Notes: generated by a model not told the origin, from the sequence alone. 46,137 nucleotides of DNA from Lactococcus cremoris subsp. cremoris NBRC 100676 (GCF_001591705.1 NZ_BCVK01000010.1:1-46137), one strand, 5' to 3'. Shown: positions 34,305 through 43,171, numbered from the stretch's first letter. Numbers and translations are program-made.

Positions 34305-34415
34305 ACAGTTTCTCCTCTAAATTTTCTTTAAATAGTTTATATATTATTTTTCCACAAAAATGCGTGCTATTCATTATAGCATTTTATCCAGCTTTTTTAT
34401 AGCTTGCCCTATGCT

Positions 34416-34449
34416 AAAAAAGTGACAATCCTAAATTATCACTTTTTTT
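34416..34449 (-). terminator. Terminator of ftsQ
   Basis: AAAAAAGTGA and TCACTTTTTT pair across a 13-nt loop, 5 bp beyond the ftsQ stop. The long loop makes it moderate. Confidence 0.7.
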
Positions 34450-34453
34450 ACTT

Positions 34454-35620
34454 TTAATTTGAGCTAGTCGTTGTACTTTGAGTAGTACTTTCTCCGCTTA
34501 TTTCAGCCTTTTTAGCATTTTGAGCCGAAATAGAAGCCGACTTAGAAGTGGATAATTGAGAAAGATAAGCATCATAGGCCGCTTTAGGTTTCGTATAAAT
34601 TCCCGCTTCCATATCCACTACTTGTGGAGCCTGAACTTGTTTAGCAATGCTTGGATAATAAGGAAGTCGATCAGCCATTTGACTGAGAGAGACACGAACC
34701 TGATTTCCATCACTCATATCAATTGCGATAAAATCTTTGGTTGCATCTGTAGGAGTTTTCGTTACATTCGTCATCAAAGCTTTGATAGCTGGTTTAAGAG
34801 TTTCATAGGCTTTGACAAAAGTCTGGACTTCTTCATCAGTAAAATCTTGTAAAACTGGCAATTTTTCAAGTTTGCTGGCATCAACCGGTGTCTTAATCAC
34901 ATAGCCATTATTTAAGACAAGATAAGTTTGATTATTCCTTTTGACATAAACACTATTGGTATGTTCTTGAACAACCGCCTCAAATCGATTTGGAAAATGA
35001 TAGTTAATCGTGACAGTAGAAATTCGAGGAAATTTTTGTTCAATCGTTGACTCAATTTTCGCCTTATTATTAAGAATTTTAAAAATACTATCACTTGTCT
35101 TAATTTCTGAAGCGAGGGCTACTTGTTCTGAACTTTCATTTTTATTCCCCGATACGTTAAAAGTTGATATTTTACTCAAAGGTGAAATCAAATAGAGAGA
35201 GCCCAAAAAGACCAGAATAACAACCAATAAAGCTGGCCACGTTTTCTTTAAAAGTGGAGCTGAGCCTTCAAACAACTTTGAAAATCTAGCTTTTTTTGGC
35301 TTCTCTTCTTCTTCGACTTCTTGAGAAAGAGAATCTAGTTGAGCAACAATTTGTTCATTTTCAGTTGAATATTCGCTTGATTGGCTTTCTTCTTGGTTTA
35401 CTTCCAAGTTTTCATCTAACAACTCAGCTGACTCAGCTTGACCTTCAGTGTCATCAAAGTTTTTTTCAGTTTTTGGAAGACTTTTAAGAAAAGGAGAGCT
35501 CAAGCGAGCCTTTTTAGGCTGATTTGCTTTCTTTTCTTTTTTAGCTTCTTCAGCTTTTCTTTTCTGATATTCAAGATGTTTTTGCTGCCAAGGGGTTAAG
35601 TTATTATCTTTTTCACTCAT
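34454..35620 (-). CDS. ftsQ: Cell division protein FtsQ/DivIB
   Basis: The 388-aa protein belongs to the divisome. A long charged cytosolic N terminus (about residues 1-128, rich in Lys and Glu) is followed by one membrane segment (LLVVILVFLGSLYLISPL region) and an outside POTRA domain (TFNVSGNKNESSEQVALAS), then the FtsQ beta domain with YHFPNRFEAVVQEHTNSVYV. The tail is Ser/Thr-rich. It starts at the base after the murG stop, and the murG-ftsQ pair is the classical dcw order. Confidence 0.93.
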   Translation of the reverse strand: MSEKDNNLTPWQQKHLEYQKRKAEEAKKEKKANQPKKARLSSPFLKSLPKTEKNFDDTEGQAESAELLDENLEVNQEESQSSEYSTENEQIVAQLDSLSQEVEEEEKPKKARFSKLFEGSAPLLKKTWPALLVVILVFLGSLYLISPLSKISTFNVSGNKNESSEQVALASEIKTSDSIFKILNNKAKIESTIEQKFPRISTVTINYHFPNRFEAVVQEHTNSVYVKRNNQTYLVLNNGYVIKTPVDASKLEKLPVLQDFTDEEVQTFVKAYETLKPAIKALMTNVTKTPTDATKDFIAIDMSDGNQVRVSLSQMADRLPYYPSIAKQVQAPQVVDMEAGIYTKPKAAYDAYLSQLSTSKSASISAQNAKKAEISGESTTQSTTTSSN

Positions 35621-36694
35621 TTAGTTACTAATCTCTTTCACTAGATTGTAAAGGCGTTGGCTAGCATCTGGAACGCCTGCTTTTAGACTAGATCTTTGCA
35701 TTTCTTGATATTTTTCTGTGTTTTCAAGAATATCTGAAATCGCTTCGACTAAACTTTGACCATTCAATTCTTCATCTTTTACAATAATTGCTGCTCCTTG
35801 ATCAACGTATTCTTGAGCATTTTTAGTTTGTTGGTCTGCTGTGACATTTGGACTAGGAACATAAACCGCTGGTAAACCTAAAGCTGTCACTTCCGCGATT
35901 GTTGTTGAGCCAGAACGCCCTAAAAAAAGTTGACTTTTTGCTAAAAGTTCAGTCATATTATTGATGTAAGGTCGAATATCTAAATTTGGATTTTCTTTAT
36001 ATTGATCAAAAGTTTCTTTGTAATCATCATAATAAATCTCACCTGAAGCATAAACTGTTTTGAATGAACGTTTAGCCAATTCAGGCAGGGCTTCAATAAA
36101 AGCATTATTAAGTTTTAAAGCTCCACGAGACCCCCCAAAAATCACTACTGTTGGTTGTTCAAACTTTTCAACTTGAGCAGCTGCATCAGCAACTTCTTGT
36201 GCTCTTGGATTCCCTGTGAAACTTGTTTTCTCACTAGGAAAATATTGCTCCGCTGCATGGAAACCTACGGCAATTCGGTCAACTTTTTTGGCAAGAAAAC
36301 GATTGGTAATTCCTGGAAATGAGTTTCCTTCATGAATAATTGTTGGAATTTTCAATTGTGCCGCTGCAAAAACGACTGGTCCTGCCACATATCCACCAGT
36401 TCCTAACACAACATCTGGCTTAAAATCCTTCATAATTTTTTTAGCATCTGATACTGATTTAAAAAATTTATAGGCAGTTTTTATATTTTGTGGACTTAAT
36501 GAACGTCTTAGCCCTTGAATATCAACTGTTTTCAATTGAATTCCTGCTCGTGGAACAATTTTAGATTCTAGACCTTTTTTAGTTCCAATATAAAGGACCT
36601 CTGTATCTGGTTCCTCTTGTTTTAAATATTTCAGGAAAGCTAGGGCTGGGTAAATATGACCACCTGTGCCGCCACCTGTAATGATAATTCGCAT
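35621..36694 (-). CDS. murG: Undecaprenyl-PP-MurNAc-pentapeptide GlcNAc transferase
   Basis: The 357-aa peripheral membrane enzyme turns lipid I into lipid II. The N-terminal GGGTGGHIYPALAFLKYL loop, GTGGYVAGPVVFAA, IHEGNSFPGITNRFLAK and the C-terminal donor-binding LFLGRSGSTTIAEVTALGLP and TADQQTKNAQE are typical. It is joined to ftsQ and separated from murD by 242 bp, an unusually wide gap within this cluster. GGAGAA precedes the ATG. Confidence 0.97.
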   Translation of the reverse strand: MRIIITGGGTGGHIYPALAFLKYLKQEEPDTEVLYIGTKKGLESKIVPRAGIQLKTVDIQGLRRSLSPQNIKTAYKFFKSVSDAKKIMKDFKPDVVLGTGGYVAGPVVFAAAQLKIPTIIHEGNSFPGITNRFLAKKVDRIAVGFHAAEQYFPSEKTSFTGNPRAQEVADAAAQVEKFEQPTVVIFGGSRGALKLNNAFIEALPELAKRSFKTVYASGEIYYDDYKETFDQYKENPNLDIRPYINNMTELLAKSQLFLGRSGSTTIAEVTALGLPAVYVPSPNVTADQQTKNAQEYVDQGAAIIVKDEELNGQSLVEAISDILENTEKYQEMQRSSLKAGVPDASQRLYNLVKEISN

Positions 36695-36936
36695 ATTTAT
36701 TCTTCTCCAATGGTTTGGGGATTCGCTGATAGATCTAAACTTTTTGAGCTTTAACCGCTATCTTCTTCACTCAAATCAATAAATCGAAAAAAAGTGGACG
36801 ACAACGAAATAAATAACCTACGAGTTAGACCTGATAATTGTCAGTAAAATGAACTTGTTTATATTAATCTGTCAGTAAATTGAGTATTCAAATTAGTCCC
36901 AATTATAATTGTCAGTAATTTATTCTATCATATTTT
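36695..36936. repeat. murD-murG spacer with three direct 10-mer-type repeats
   Basis: GTCAGTAA (36840-36847), CTGTCAGTAA (36869-36878) and GTCAGTAA (36911-36918) all point the same way. No open frame of note is present. The spacing of the cores is about 30-40 bp. A promoter for murG may lie in the remaining AT-rich DNA, but none is convincing. Confidence 0.65.
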
Positions 36937-38286
36937 TTATTTTAAGCTCTCAAAAGCCTCGATAAATAAATCGCCTCGTTCTTCAAAAGTTTTATATTGA
37001 TCCCAACTTGCACAAGCTGGGCTAAGTAAAATGGTATCACCAACTTGCGTTTGAGGCATGATTTCTTTAAGAGCAGTTGCAACATTTTGACTAGAAAACA
37101 CAGGAATATTCAATTTTTCAGCCATCAACCGCAATTTATCCGCAGTTTGTCCAAAGACAACCATTCCTTTTAAGTCTTCTAAATCTTTTTCTAAATCTTC
37201 AAAGCCATTGCCTCGGTCAAGTCCACCAGCTAAAAGCCAAAGTTTACTGTTGTCAAATCCTGACAAGGCTTTTTGAGTAGCCAAAATATTAGTTGCTTTA
37301 CTGTCATTATAGACTTTTCGTCCATCAATTTCACCTAGATATTGCAACCGATGTTTTACACCTGCAAAACTTGTCAGTACTTCAACAATTGCTTCATTTT
37401 CTGCTCCACGTAATTTTGCAGCGACAATTGCCGCTAAAGCATTTTCTAAATTATGATCCCCAGGAAGTGAAAGCTCAGAAGCCTCCATGATAAATTCATC
37501 TTTAAAATAAATTTTCCCCTCATTAACATAAGCACCTGAAACTTTTTCTTTAGTTGAAAAAGCAAGGACCGTTGCCTTTGTTTTATCTGCTAATTTACGG
37601 CATTTTTCTTGGTTAAAATTGAGAATTAGGAAATCATCTGCTGTCATATTTTCTTGAATCCGCCATTTAGCAGCTTCATATGCTTCTTGTGAACCATGGT
37701 AGTCCAAATGAGCAGAAAAAAGATTTGTAATTAAAGCAATTTTAGGTCTGAAAGTATCAATTCCCATCAATTGGAAACTTGAAAGTTCCATCACTAATGT
37801 GTCAGTAGCTTGAGCTTTTTGGGCAACTTCTGACGCTGGAAAACCAATATTACCTGATAACTTAGCAGATTGCCCATCAGCATTTAAAATATCAGCAATT
37901 AATGTCGTTGTTGTCGTTTTACCATTTGTTCCTGTGATGCCAATAATTGGTACCTCACTCACTAAATACGCAAGTTCAACCTCAGTAATCACTGGAATTT
38001 TTAGAGCTTCTGCTCGCTCAACCATGGGATTATCATAACGAATTCCTGGATTTTTAACCATCAGTGCAAAATCTTCGTCCAACAAATCAATCGGATGACT
38101 TCCTGTGATGACTTTAATCCCTTCTTCTAATAGTACTTGAGCTTCTTTATTTTCTTCAAAAGGTTTGCCATCATTAACTGTAACAATCGCTCCCAACTCA
38201 TTGAGCACAAGAGCAGCAGCCATTCCAGAACGGGCAAGCCCAAGAACTAAGATTTTTTGATCTTTAAATTTCGTTATTTTTTTCAT
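36937..38286 (-). CDS. murD: UDP-N-acetylmuramoylalanine-D-glutamate ligase
   Basis: The 449-aa enzyme adds D-Glu to UDP-MurNAc-Ala. The Rossmann N-terminal domain starts with [18 protein letters not shown], the ATP-binding loop is [12 protein letters not shown], and [34 protein letters not shown] and NDSKATN follow as in other MurD proteins. It heads the murD-murG-ftsQ order. AAAAGGAATAG precedes the ATG. A hairpin of repeat-like arms lies in its leader. Confidence 0.97.
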   Translation of the reverse strand: MKKITKFKDQKILVLGLARSGMAAALVLNELGAIVTVNDGKPFEENKEAQVLLEEGIKVITGSHPIDLLDEDFALMVKNPGIRYDNPMVERAEALKIPVITEVELAYLVSEVPIIGITGTNGKTTTTTLIADILNADGQSAKLSGNIGFPASEVAQKAQATDTLVMELSSFQLMGIDTFRPKIALITNLFSAHLDYHGSQEAYEAAKWRIQENMTADDFLILNFNQEKCRKLADKTKATVLAFSTKEKVSGAYVNEGKIYFKDEFIMEASELSLPGDHNLENALAAIVAAKLRGAENEAIVEVLTSFAGVKHRLQYLGEIDGRKVYNDSKATNILATQKALSGFDNSKLWLLAGGLDRGNGFEDLEKDLEDLKGMVVFGQTADKLRLMAEKLNIPVFSSQNVATALKEIMPQTQVGDTILLSPACASWDQYKTFEERGDLFIEAFESLK

Positions 38287-38302
38287 TTTCTATTCCTTTT
38301 TA

Positions 38303-38391
38303 AGTTGTCAGTAAAATATTTCACTGACGACTTTATCTAATCTATTTTACCCCTAATCAGCCTTTTTTTCAACAGTCATAATTACTGACAG
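38303..38391. repeat. Repeat-type hairpin and 10-mer upstream of murD
   Basis: AGTTGTCAGT (38303-38312) and ACTGACGACT (38323-38332) form a 10-bp stem with one G-T pair. A separate TTACTGACAG lies at 38382-38391. Confidence 0.65.
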
Positions 38392-38425
38392 CACTATCAA
38401 TAATTTTTCAAAGAAAACAAAAAAA

Positions 38426-38445
38426 GGCTGACCCATTTGTCAGCC
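38426..38445 (-). terminator. Terminator of amtB-glnK
   Basis: GGCTGAC and GTCAGCC pair around CCATTT; on the minus strand TTTTTTTG follows. It lies 9 bp beyond the glnK stop. Confidence 0.92.
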
Positions 38446-38454
38446 CATATTTAA

Positions 38455-38796
38455 TTACAATGCTTGGGCATCTTCTTCTGATGTCCGAATACGAATCACA
38501 CGTTCTACTGGTTGAATGAAAATCTTTCCATCTCCCACTTCACCAGTTCGCACTGCTTTAGTGATTACATTAACAATTTGATCAACTTTCTCATCAATTG
38601 AGACAATTTCTATTTTTATTTTAGAAAGTAAAGTTGTTTCAATTCGCTGACCACGAACATATTCCGCAAAACCTTTTTGTTCACCATAGCCAAGAACTTG
38701 CGAAACAGTCATGCCATGTACCAAGCCATTGTCTGATAGAGCTTTTTTCAAATCTTCTAATTTATCCGTTCGAATAATCGCTTCAATTTTTTTCAT
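38455..38796 (-). CDS. glnK: PII nitrogen signal protein GlnK
   Basis: The 113-aa trimeric PII protein binds ATP, ADP and 2-oxoglutarate and gates the AmtB channel. [24 protein letters not shown] and [14 protein letters not shown] match the family. The T-loop residue equivalent to the uridylylated Tyr51 of enterobacterial PII is Ile52 here, in line with the absence of GlnD in these bacteria. It is co-transcribed behind amtB (84-bp gap containing one copy of the repeat). Confidence 0.96.
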   Translation of the reverse strand: MKKIEAIIRTDKLEDLKKALSDNGLVHGMTVSQVLGYGEQKGFAEYVRGQRIETTLLSKIKIEIVSIDEKVDQIVNVITKAVRTGEVGDGKIFIQPVERVIRIRTSEEDAQAL

Positions 38797-38851
38797 GTTT
38801 TTTCTCTCTCTTATCTTTAAAAATACATTTCCTTCATTTTTTAATATAAAT

Positions 38852-38861
38852 TTACTGACAG
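38852..38861. repeat. TTACTGACAG copy between amtB and glnK
   Basis: An exact copy of the repeated 10-mer lies in the short gap between the two co-transcribed genes. No partner arm is adjacent. Confidence 0.85.
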
Positions 38862-38880
38862 ACTTATCAATAAACTAAAA

Positions 38881-40122
38881 TCAAGAATCTAAACCTAAAA
38901 ATGTTGGATAAGCAGTTTCTTCATGCTCACTATCATCAAGACCAATTGCCTCAGCACGGTCAGTAACTCGAATCGGCATAATAAGTCCAATCACCTTAAT
39001 AATAATCCAACTGACAAGAGCCGTAAAAATAACTGTAAAAACAACCGCAGTAAGATTAGCCAAAAGTAATTTTCCTGACCCATAAACTAGCCCTACATAA
39101 CCTTTTTCTGGAGCCAAAGCTGGTGTTGCGAAAATTCCTGTCATAATTCCGCCAAACATTCCACCAATTCCATGACAACCAAAAGCATCTAGTGCATCAT
39201 CATAACCAAATTTCTTCTTGACTACAGAAATCATAAAATAAGACAAAGGACTAACCAACAAACCAATGATTATCGAAGACCAAAGAGAGACAAAACCAGC
39301 ACCTGGAGTAATCGCAACTAAGCCAACAACCGCTCCAGAACAAGCACCAACCACTGAAGGTTTACCAATCATAATTTTTTCAATAATCATCCAAGAAAGC
39401 ATCGCTGCCGCTGCAGCCGTATTAGTAGTCATAAAAGCATTAATCGCAACACCATTGGCAGCAAGGGCTGAACCTGCATTAAAACCAAACCAACCAAACC
39501 AAAGAAGACCAGCGCCTAAAACAACGAAAGGAATATTATGTGGACGATAATCTAAACGTTCATAGTCTCGCCTCTTTCCAAGCACCAATGCTAGAACTAG
39601 ACCTGTAACCCCACTAGAGATATGAACAACGTCTCCCCCAGCAAAGTCAATCGCATGAATTTGAGCCAAGAAACCGCCACCCCAGACCATATGAGCCAGA
39701 GGATAATAAACCAAAATCAACCAAGCTCCCATAAAAAGTAGAATAGGAGTAAATCTCATTCTCCCAACTACCGAACCTGTAATCAAAGCGACCGTAATAA
39801 TCGAAAACATCATCTGAAAACCAGAAAAAAGACCGTCAGGAATGTGATTGGCAGGAAATAATGAATTTTTGGCCATATCTACACCATTCATAAACCAATG
39901 GTCAAAATTTCCAATCCAACTATTATTTCCAGAAAAAGAAAATGAAAAGCCAATAATTAACCATAAAATGGAAGCCAGAGCCATTGGTGCCAATGACATC
40001 ATCATTGTATTCAATACATTTTTACGCCTTCCAAGCCCCCCATAGAAAAAGGCCAGTGCAGGTGTCATTAATAAAACCAAAGCTGCACAAATTAAAATAA
40101 ATGCAATCGATCCTGTGTCCAT
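38881..40122 (-). CDS. amtB: Ammonium channel AmtB
   Basis: The 413-aa membrane protein has eleven predicted hydrophobic segments. Family motifs are ALAFFYGGLGRRKNVLN near the start, WLILVYYPLAHMVWGGGFL, FAGGDVVHISSGVTGL with the pore His, and DALDAFGCHGIGGMFGGI with the second pore His. It conducts ammonia under nitrogen limitation and is closed by GlnK. The start has AAAGGAG. A GlnR box and a TTGACT-17-TATATT promoter precede it. Confidence 0.97.
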   Translation of the reverse strand: MDTGSIAFILICAALVLLMTPALAFFYGGLGRRKNVLNTMMMSLAPMALASILWLIIGFSFSFSGNNSWIGNFDHWFMNGVDMAKNSLFPANHIPDGLFSGFQMMFSIITVALITGSVVGRMRFTPILLFMGAWLILVYYPLAHMVWGGGFLAQIHAIDFAGGDVVHISSGVTGLVLALVLGKRRDYERLDYRPHNIPFVVLGAGLLWFGWFGFNAGSALAANGVAINAFMTTNTAAAAAMLSWMIIEKIMIGKPSVVGACSGAVVGLVAITPGAGFVSLWSSIIIGLLVSPLSYFMISVVKKKFGYDDALDAFGCHGIGGMFGGIMTGIFATPALAPEKGYVGLVYGSGKLLLANLTAVVFTVIFTALVSWIIIKVIGLIMPIRVTDRAEAIGLDDSEHEETAYPTFLGLDS

Positions 40123-40197
40123 AAAAATTCTCCTTTAAAATTTCGAGATTAAATAAGAAATTTACCGATATTTTCTGAATATTTAATCATGTCATAA

Positions 40198-40226
40198 AAT
40201 ATAACACAGTTTTTTGTTAAAGTCAA
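40198..40226 (-). promoter_or_regulatory. Promoter of amtB-glnK
   Basis: On the minus strand TTGACT (40221-40226) and TATATT (40198-40203) are separated by 17 bp. Confidence 0.85.
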
Positions 40227-40242
40227 TTATTTACTCATTTCA

Positions 40243-40259
40243 TGTTATATAACATAACA
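40243..40259. promoter_or_regulatory. GlnR box upstream of amtB
   Basis: TGTTA-TATAACA-TAACA fits the GlnR/TnrA consensus TGTNA-N7-TNACA at every fixed position. It sits 16 bp upstream of the -35 and lies inside a longer perfect inverted repeat, CTCATTTCATGTTA (40234-40247) with TAACATGAAATGAG (40255-40268). GlnR control of amtB-glnK is known in L. lactis. Confidence 0.88.
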
Positions 40260-40273
40260 TGAAATGAGCAGAT

Positions 40274-40306
40274 AAAAAGGAATTATCTAAAAGATAATTC
40301 CTTTTT
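40274..40306. terminator. Terminator of the sensor kinase gene
   Basis: GGAATTATCT and AGATAATTCC pair around AAA, flanked by AAAAA and TTTTT. It lies a few bases beyond the kinase stop, next to the GlnR dyad. Confidence 0.92.
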
Positions 40307-40307
40307 A

Positions 40308-41780
40308 TCATATTTTTGGAAATTTTAAGGTAAAAGTTGAACCAATCCCAAGCTCAGAACTAACTTCAATCTCTCCTTGATAATTTTCGGCTAAACGAGC
40401 CAGAATTGGTAAACCTAAACCAGTTCCGCCAATCTCACGGTTACGTGCCTTATCCGCTCGAAAGAATCGCTCAAAAAGATGATTAATATCTTCTTCGGCA
40501 ATTCCGATTCCTTTATCAGAAACACTAGTAATGACAAACTGTTCATCTTCTGAAACAGTAATCACAATCTCCTTTCGATCATCCGGAGAATACTTAACAG
40601 CATTATCTAACAAAATGCGTAATCCTTGTTCAAAATGATTTTCAGATATCCGGGCATGGACAGGGTAGATAAGCTGATTATCAAGTACAATCTCAAAATC
40701 CTCATGTAGAAGTTGGAAGTTTTTAAGCGCATGATTAGATACTTTCCCAACGTCACAATCCAATTCTTCACTGGACAAATCTACATTTTCAAGCCTAGCC
40801 AAAGCAAGCATTTCTTCAAGCATTTTCTTCATTCGGTCTACTTCATCCAAACTCGCCTGCAAAGATTCATCCAAAACTTCTGGATCATTTTTTCCCCAAC
40901 GATTTAAGAGATTAATATGACCGTCCAAAACTGCTAACGGAGTCCTTAATTCATGTGAAACATCAGAGACAAACCGATTTTGCTGTTCAAGGTATGCTTT
41001 CATTTTCAGCATCATATCATTATAAACATGAGCTAATTCTTCAATTTCATCACCACTTTCAATTTCGATAGGTTTGAAATCATTCGTGGGGTCGCTCGCC
41101 ATTTCCTGCATTCCCTGATAAAGTTTTTCTAAAGGCTTCATAAAATAATTCGCCATAAAATAACCAATCATTTGCGCAACGATTAAAGCGACAATTTCTA
41201 AAATTAACAAGACGACTAAAAGGAGATTGGAAATCCGATGATAAGTTGTCGTGTCATAAAATGCCTGTAAATAGCCTACAACCTGTCCCGTCCCTTTAGA
41301 AACAATCTTCCTTTGGACTAAATAACCTGGATTCTCACCTTGAATTTCTTTCATCTCATTATTGCCTTGCTTTTGAAATCCAAAATCACGTCGATTAGTT
41401 GAATATAGTAATTTATGATTTAAATCATAAATATAAAATGCTTTCCGAGTCCCGATGATACTTCCCAGACTCATTCCTTCCGATTCCCCATTTTGAATCT
41501 TTGATGTCGCTTCAATATAAGTATTCAAATTAGTTGAATTTAAAGGAGCATCCGCTTGTTCTAATACCTCTTCAACGCTGTCCATTGAACCTGTCAATAA
41601 CCTTTGTTCCTCCTTGATGAAAGAACTTATGGTCAGTTGATAAGTTAATGTTGCAAAAAGAGTAAAAGTAATAAAACAAAAAACGGTGTTAGCAAAAGCC
41701 CACCTAAGCATAATAGACCGCTTAGCCGAACTTTCTTCTACCGTTTCCTTTTTCTTGTTGAAAGTGAATAATTTTTTCAT
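40308..41780 (-). CDS. Sensor histidine kinase (CovS/CsrS-like position)
   Basis: The 490-aa kinase has two membrane segments (about residues 28-50 and 185-208) around a 135-residue outside domain, then a HAMP segment, the phospho-acceptor His276 in FVSDVSHELRTPLAVLDGH, the N box ILLDNAVKYSPDD, and G boxes DKGIGIAEED and GGTGLGLPILARLAE. It pairs with the response regulator 12 bp upstream. No ribosome site is visible before the ATG, which follows an A-rich run, so translation may be low or coupled. The signal is unknown. Confidence 0.93.
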   Translation of the reverse strand: MKKLFTFNKKKETVEESSAKRSIMLRWAFANTVFCFITFTLFATLTYQLTISSFIKEEQRLLTGSMDSVEEVLEQADAPLNSTNLNTYIEATSKIQNGESEGMSLGSIIGTRKAFYIYDLNHKLLYSTNRRDFGFQKQGNNEMKEIQGENPGYLVQRKIVSKGTGQVVGYLQAFYDTTTYHRISNLLLVVLLILEIVALIVAQMIGYFMANYFMKPLEKLYQGMQEMASDPTNDFKPIEIESGDEIEELAHVYNDMMLKMKAYLEQQNRFVSDVSHELRTPLAVLDGHINLLNRWGKNDPEVLDESLQASLDEVDRMKKMLEEMLALARLENVDLSSEELDCDVGKVSNHALKNFQLLHEDFEIVLDNQLIYPVHARISENHFEQGLRILLDNAVKYSPDDRKEIVITVSEDEQFVITSVSDKGIGIAEEDINHLFERFFRADKARNREIGGTGLGLPILARLAENYQGEIEVSSELGIGSTFTLKFPKI

Positions 41781-41792
41781 TTTTTTATTTTT

Positions 41793-42485
41793 TTATTTGC
41801 GTTCACGCATCACATAACCCAAACCACGAACGGTTTGAATATAGCTGTCTTGTCCTTCAACATCAATTTTATTTCTAAGATAGCGGATATATACATCAAC
41901 AACATTTGTTTCCGTTCCTTCTTCATATCCCCAAACTTGTGAAACTAAATGTTCGCGAGTGACAACATCCCCAACATTTTGCATCAACGTCAAAAGAAGA
42001 TCGTATTCACGACGCGTCAAATCAATTACTTTTTTACCGCGGTGAACGGTACGATTTGTTTTGTCAATTACAAGATCACGAAAAGAAGTGTTTTCAGCAC
42101 GTTCTACAGCATGACCATGTTCTTCACGACGGAAGAATGCACGAACACGAGCCAAAAGTTCTTCAATCGCAAAAGGCTTAGTAATATAATCATCTGCTCC
42201 AATATCAAGACCGGCAACACGGTCCATTGTTGAATCACGCGCGGTCATCATAATAATTGGAGTATCTTTTTCTTTGCGCAAACGGCGGGCAACTTCAAAA
42301 CCATCAAGTTCAGGAAGCATCAAATCAAGCAAGATTAAATCATAATCTTTTGAAGTTGCTTCTTCAAGCCCAGAACGTCCGTTATCTTTAATCTCAGTGG
42401 CATAGCCTTCATGCTCTAATTCTAATGAGACGAAACGAGCTAAATTCTTTTCATCCTCAATAATCAAAATTTTCTTTGATGCCAT
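41793..42485 (-). CDS. OmpR-family response regulator, CovR/CsrR-like
   Basis: The 230-aa protein has a receiver domain with the acidic pocket IIEDE, phospho-acceptor Asp54 in LILLDLMLPELDGF, the Thr/Ser in MMTARDS and Lys in DDYITKPFAIEELLAR, followed by a winged helix (LTRREYDLLLTLMQ, ETNVVDVYIRYLRNKID, IQTVRGLGYVMRER). It is strongly like streptococcal CovR. AAAGGAG precedes the ATG. The promoter has a palindrome over its -10. Confidence 0.95.
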   Translation of the reverse strand: MASKKILIIEDEKNLARFVSLELEHEGYATEIKDNGRSGLEEATSKDYDLILLDLMLPELDGFEVARRLRKEKDTPIIMMTARDSTMDRVAGLDIGADDYITKPFAIEELLARVRAFFRREEHGHAVERAENTSFRDLVIDKTNRTVHRGKKVIDLTRREYDLLLTLMQNVGDVVTREHLVSQVWGYEEGTETNVVDVYIRYLRNKIDVEGQDSYIQTVRGLGYVMRERK

Positions 42486-42524
42486 ATTATTCTCCTTTGT
42501 TAAAAAAACTGCATAATTCGATTT

Positions 42525-42564
42525 CTTATAATACTATTATAAGATAAATTTAATTTATGTACAA
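42525..42564 (-). promoter_or_regulatory. Promoter of the CovR-like operon with a palindrome
   Basis: On the minus strand TTGTAC (42559-42564) and TATAAT (42536-42541) are separated by 17 bp. CTTATAATA and TATTATAAG (42525-42533, 42535-42543) form a perfect dyad around C42534 that covers the -10 and start region, a good place for autoregulation. Confidence 0.7.
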
Positions 42565-42640
42565 ACTATTTAACGCTTTTTTTAAATTGTTTTCGCTTTC
42601 TTATGCTTAACAACAGAAATTGTTAAAAAATGAGAGCCAT

Positions 42641-43171
42641 CTAATCAAATAATCCGTTCAAACCATCAAAAGGAGATTTCTTTTCTTCCTTTTTATCTTC
42701 TTGTTGCTTGGCATAGTCTTCTTCACTCAAAACAGACCAAAACTTCCCGCTTGGCAATTCTTCTGCTTCTTCATTTTCAGCTAAAATTTGCAACGGAATT
42801 TCCAATAGAATATTATCAGTCACTGACTCATCTAAACTAATGATATCTTTATCTAAAACAATAATTAAATCATTATCTAGTAATTCCTGATTTCCTTTTA
42901 GCGTTTCCTCGGTTGCAAAAATTTCGTTGACTAGGATATCAATTGGATATTTGACTGGTTTCAAACTTCTTGAAGAAGGTAGGGTTAAAGTCGTTTTTAT
43001 TTGATAATCCAAATAGAACAACTCATCATCATAAGCAATTTCACCACTAACTTCAATTGGTAGACAATCTAAAATTTCTGCGGAACGTTTCACAAGTTCC
43101 TCGCGAAGGTCTAAATTCTCATTGAAAGCAATCTGTTTTTTTTTTGTTAATTCATTTAAAGACCATTTCAT
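42641..43171 (-). CDS. YceD/DUF177 family protein
   Basis: The 176-aa acidic protein has the family layout: an N-terminal MKWSLNEL start, EVSGEIAYDDELFYLDYQIKTTLTLPSSRSLKPV, and a charged C-terminal tail ending SPFDGLNGLFD. The family is linked to 23S rRNA/50S biogenesis and usually sits before rpmF; here no rpmF follows, as in other lactococcal-type genomes. The Cys residues that are often found in the middle strand are missing. GGGAGA precedes the ATG. Confidence 0.88.
   Translation of the reverse strand: MKWSLNELTKKKQIAFNENLDLREELVKRSAEILDCLPIEVSGEIAYDDELFYLDYQIKTTLTLPSSRSLKPVKYPIDILVNEIFATEETLKGNQELLDNDLIIVLDKDIISLDESVTDNILLEIPLQILAENEEAEELPSGKFWSVLSEEDYAKQQEDKKEEKKSPFDGLNGLFD

Noticed and set aside
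11946-38861. The repeated 10-mers as a CRISPR array
   Set aside because: The units are too short, scattered between many genes, in both orientations and without regular spacers; no cas genes are present.
39266-39550. A 94-aa plus-strand frame antisense to amtB
   Set aside because: It is Ala/Pro-rich because it reads the complement of the Gly/Ala-rich amtB gene; no start signals.
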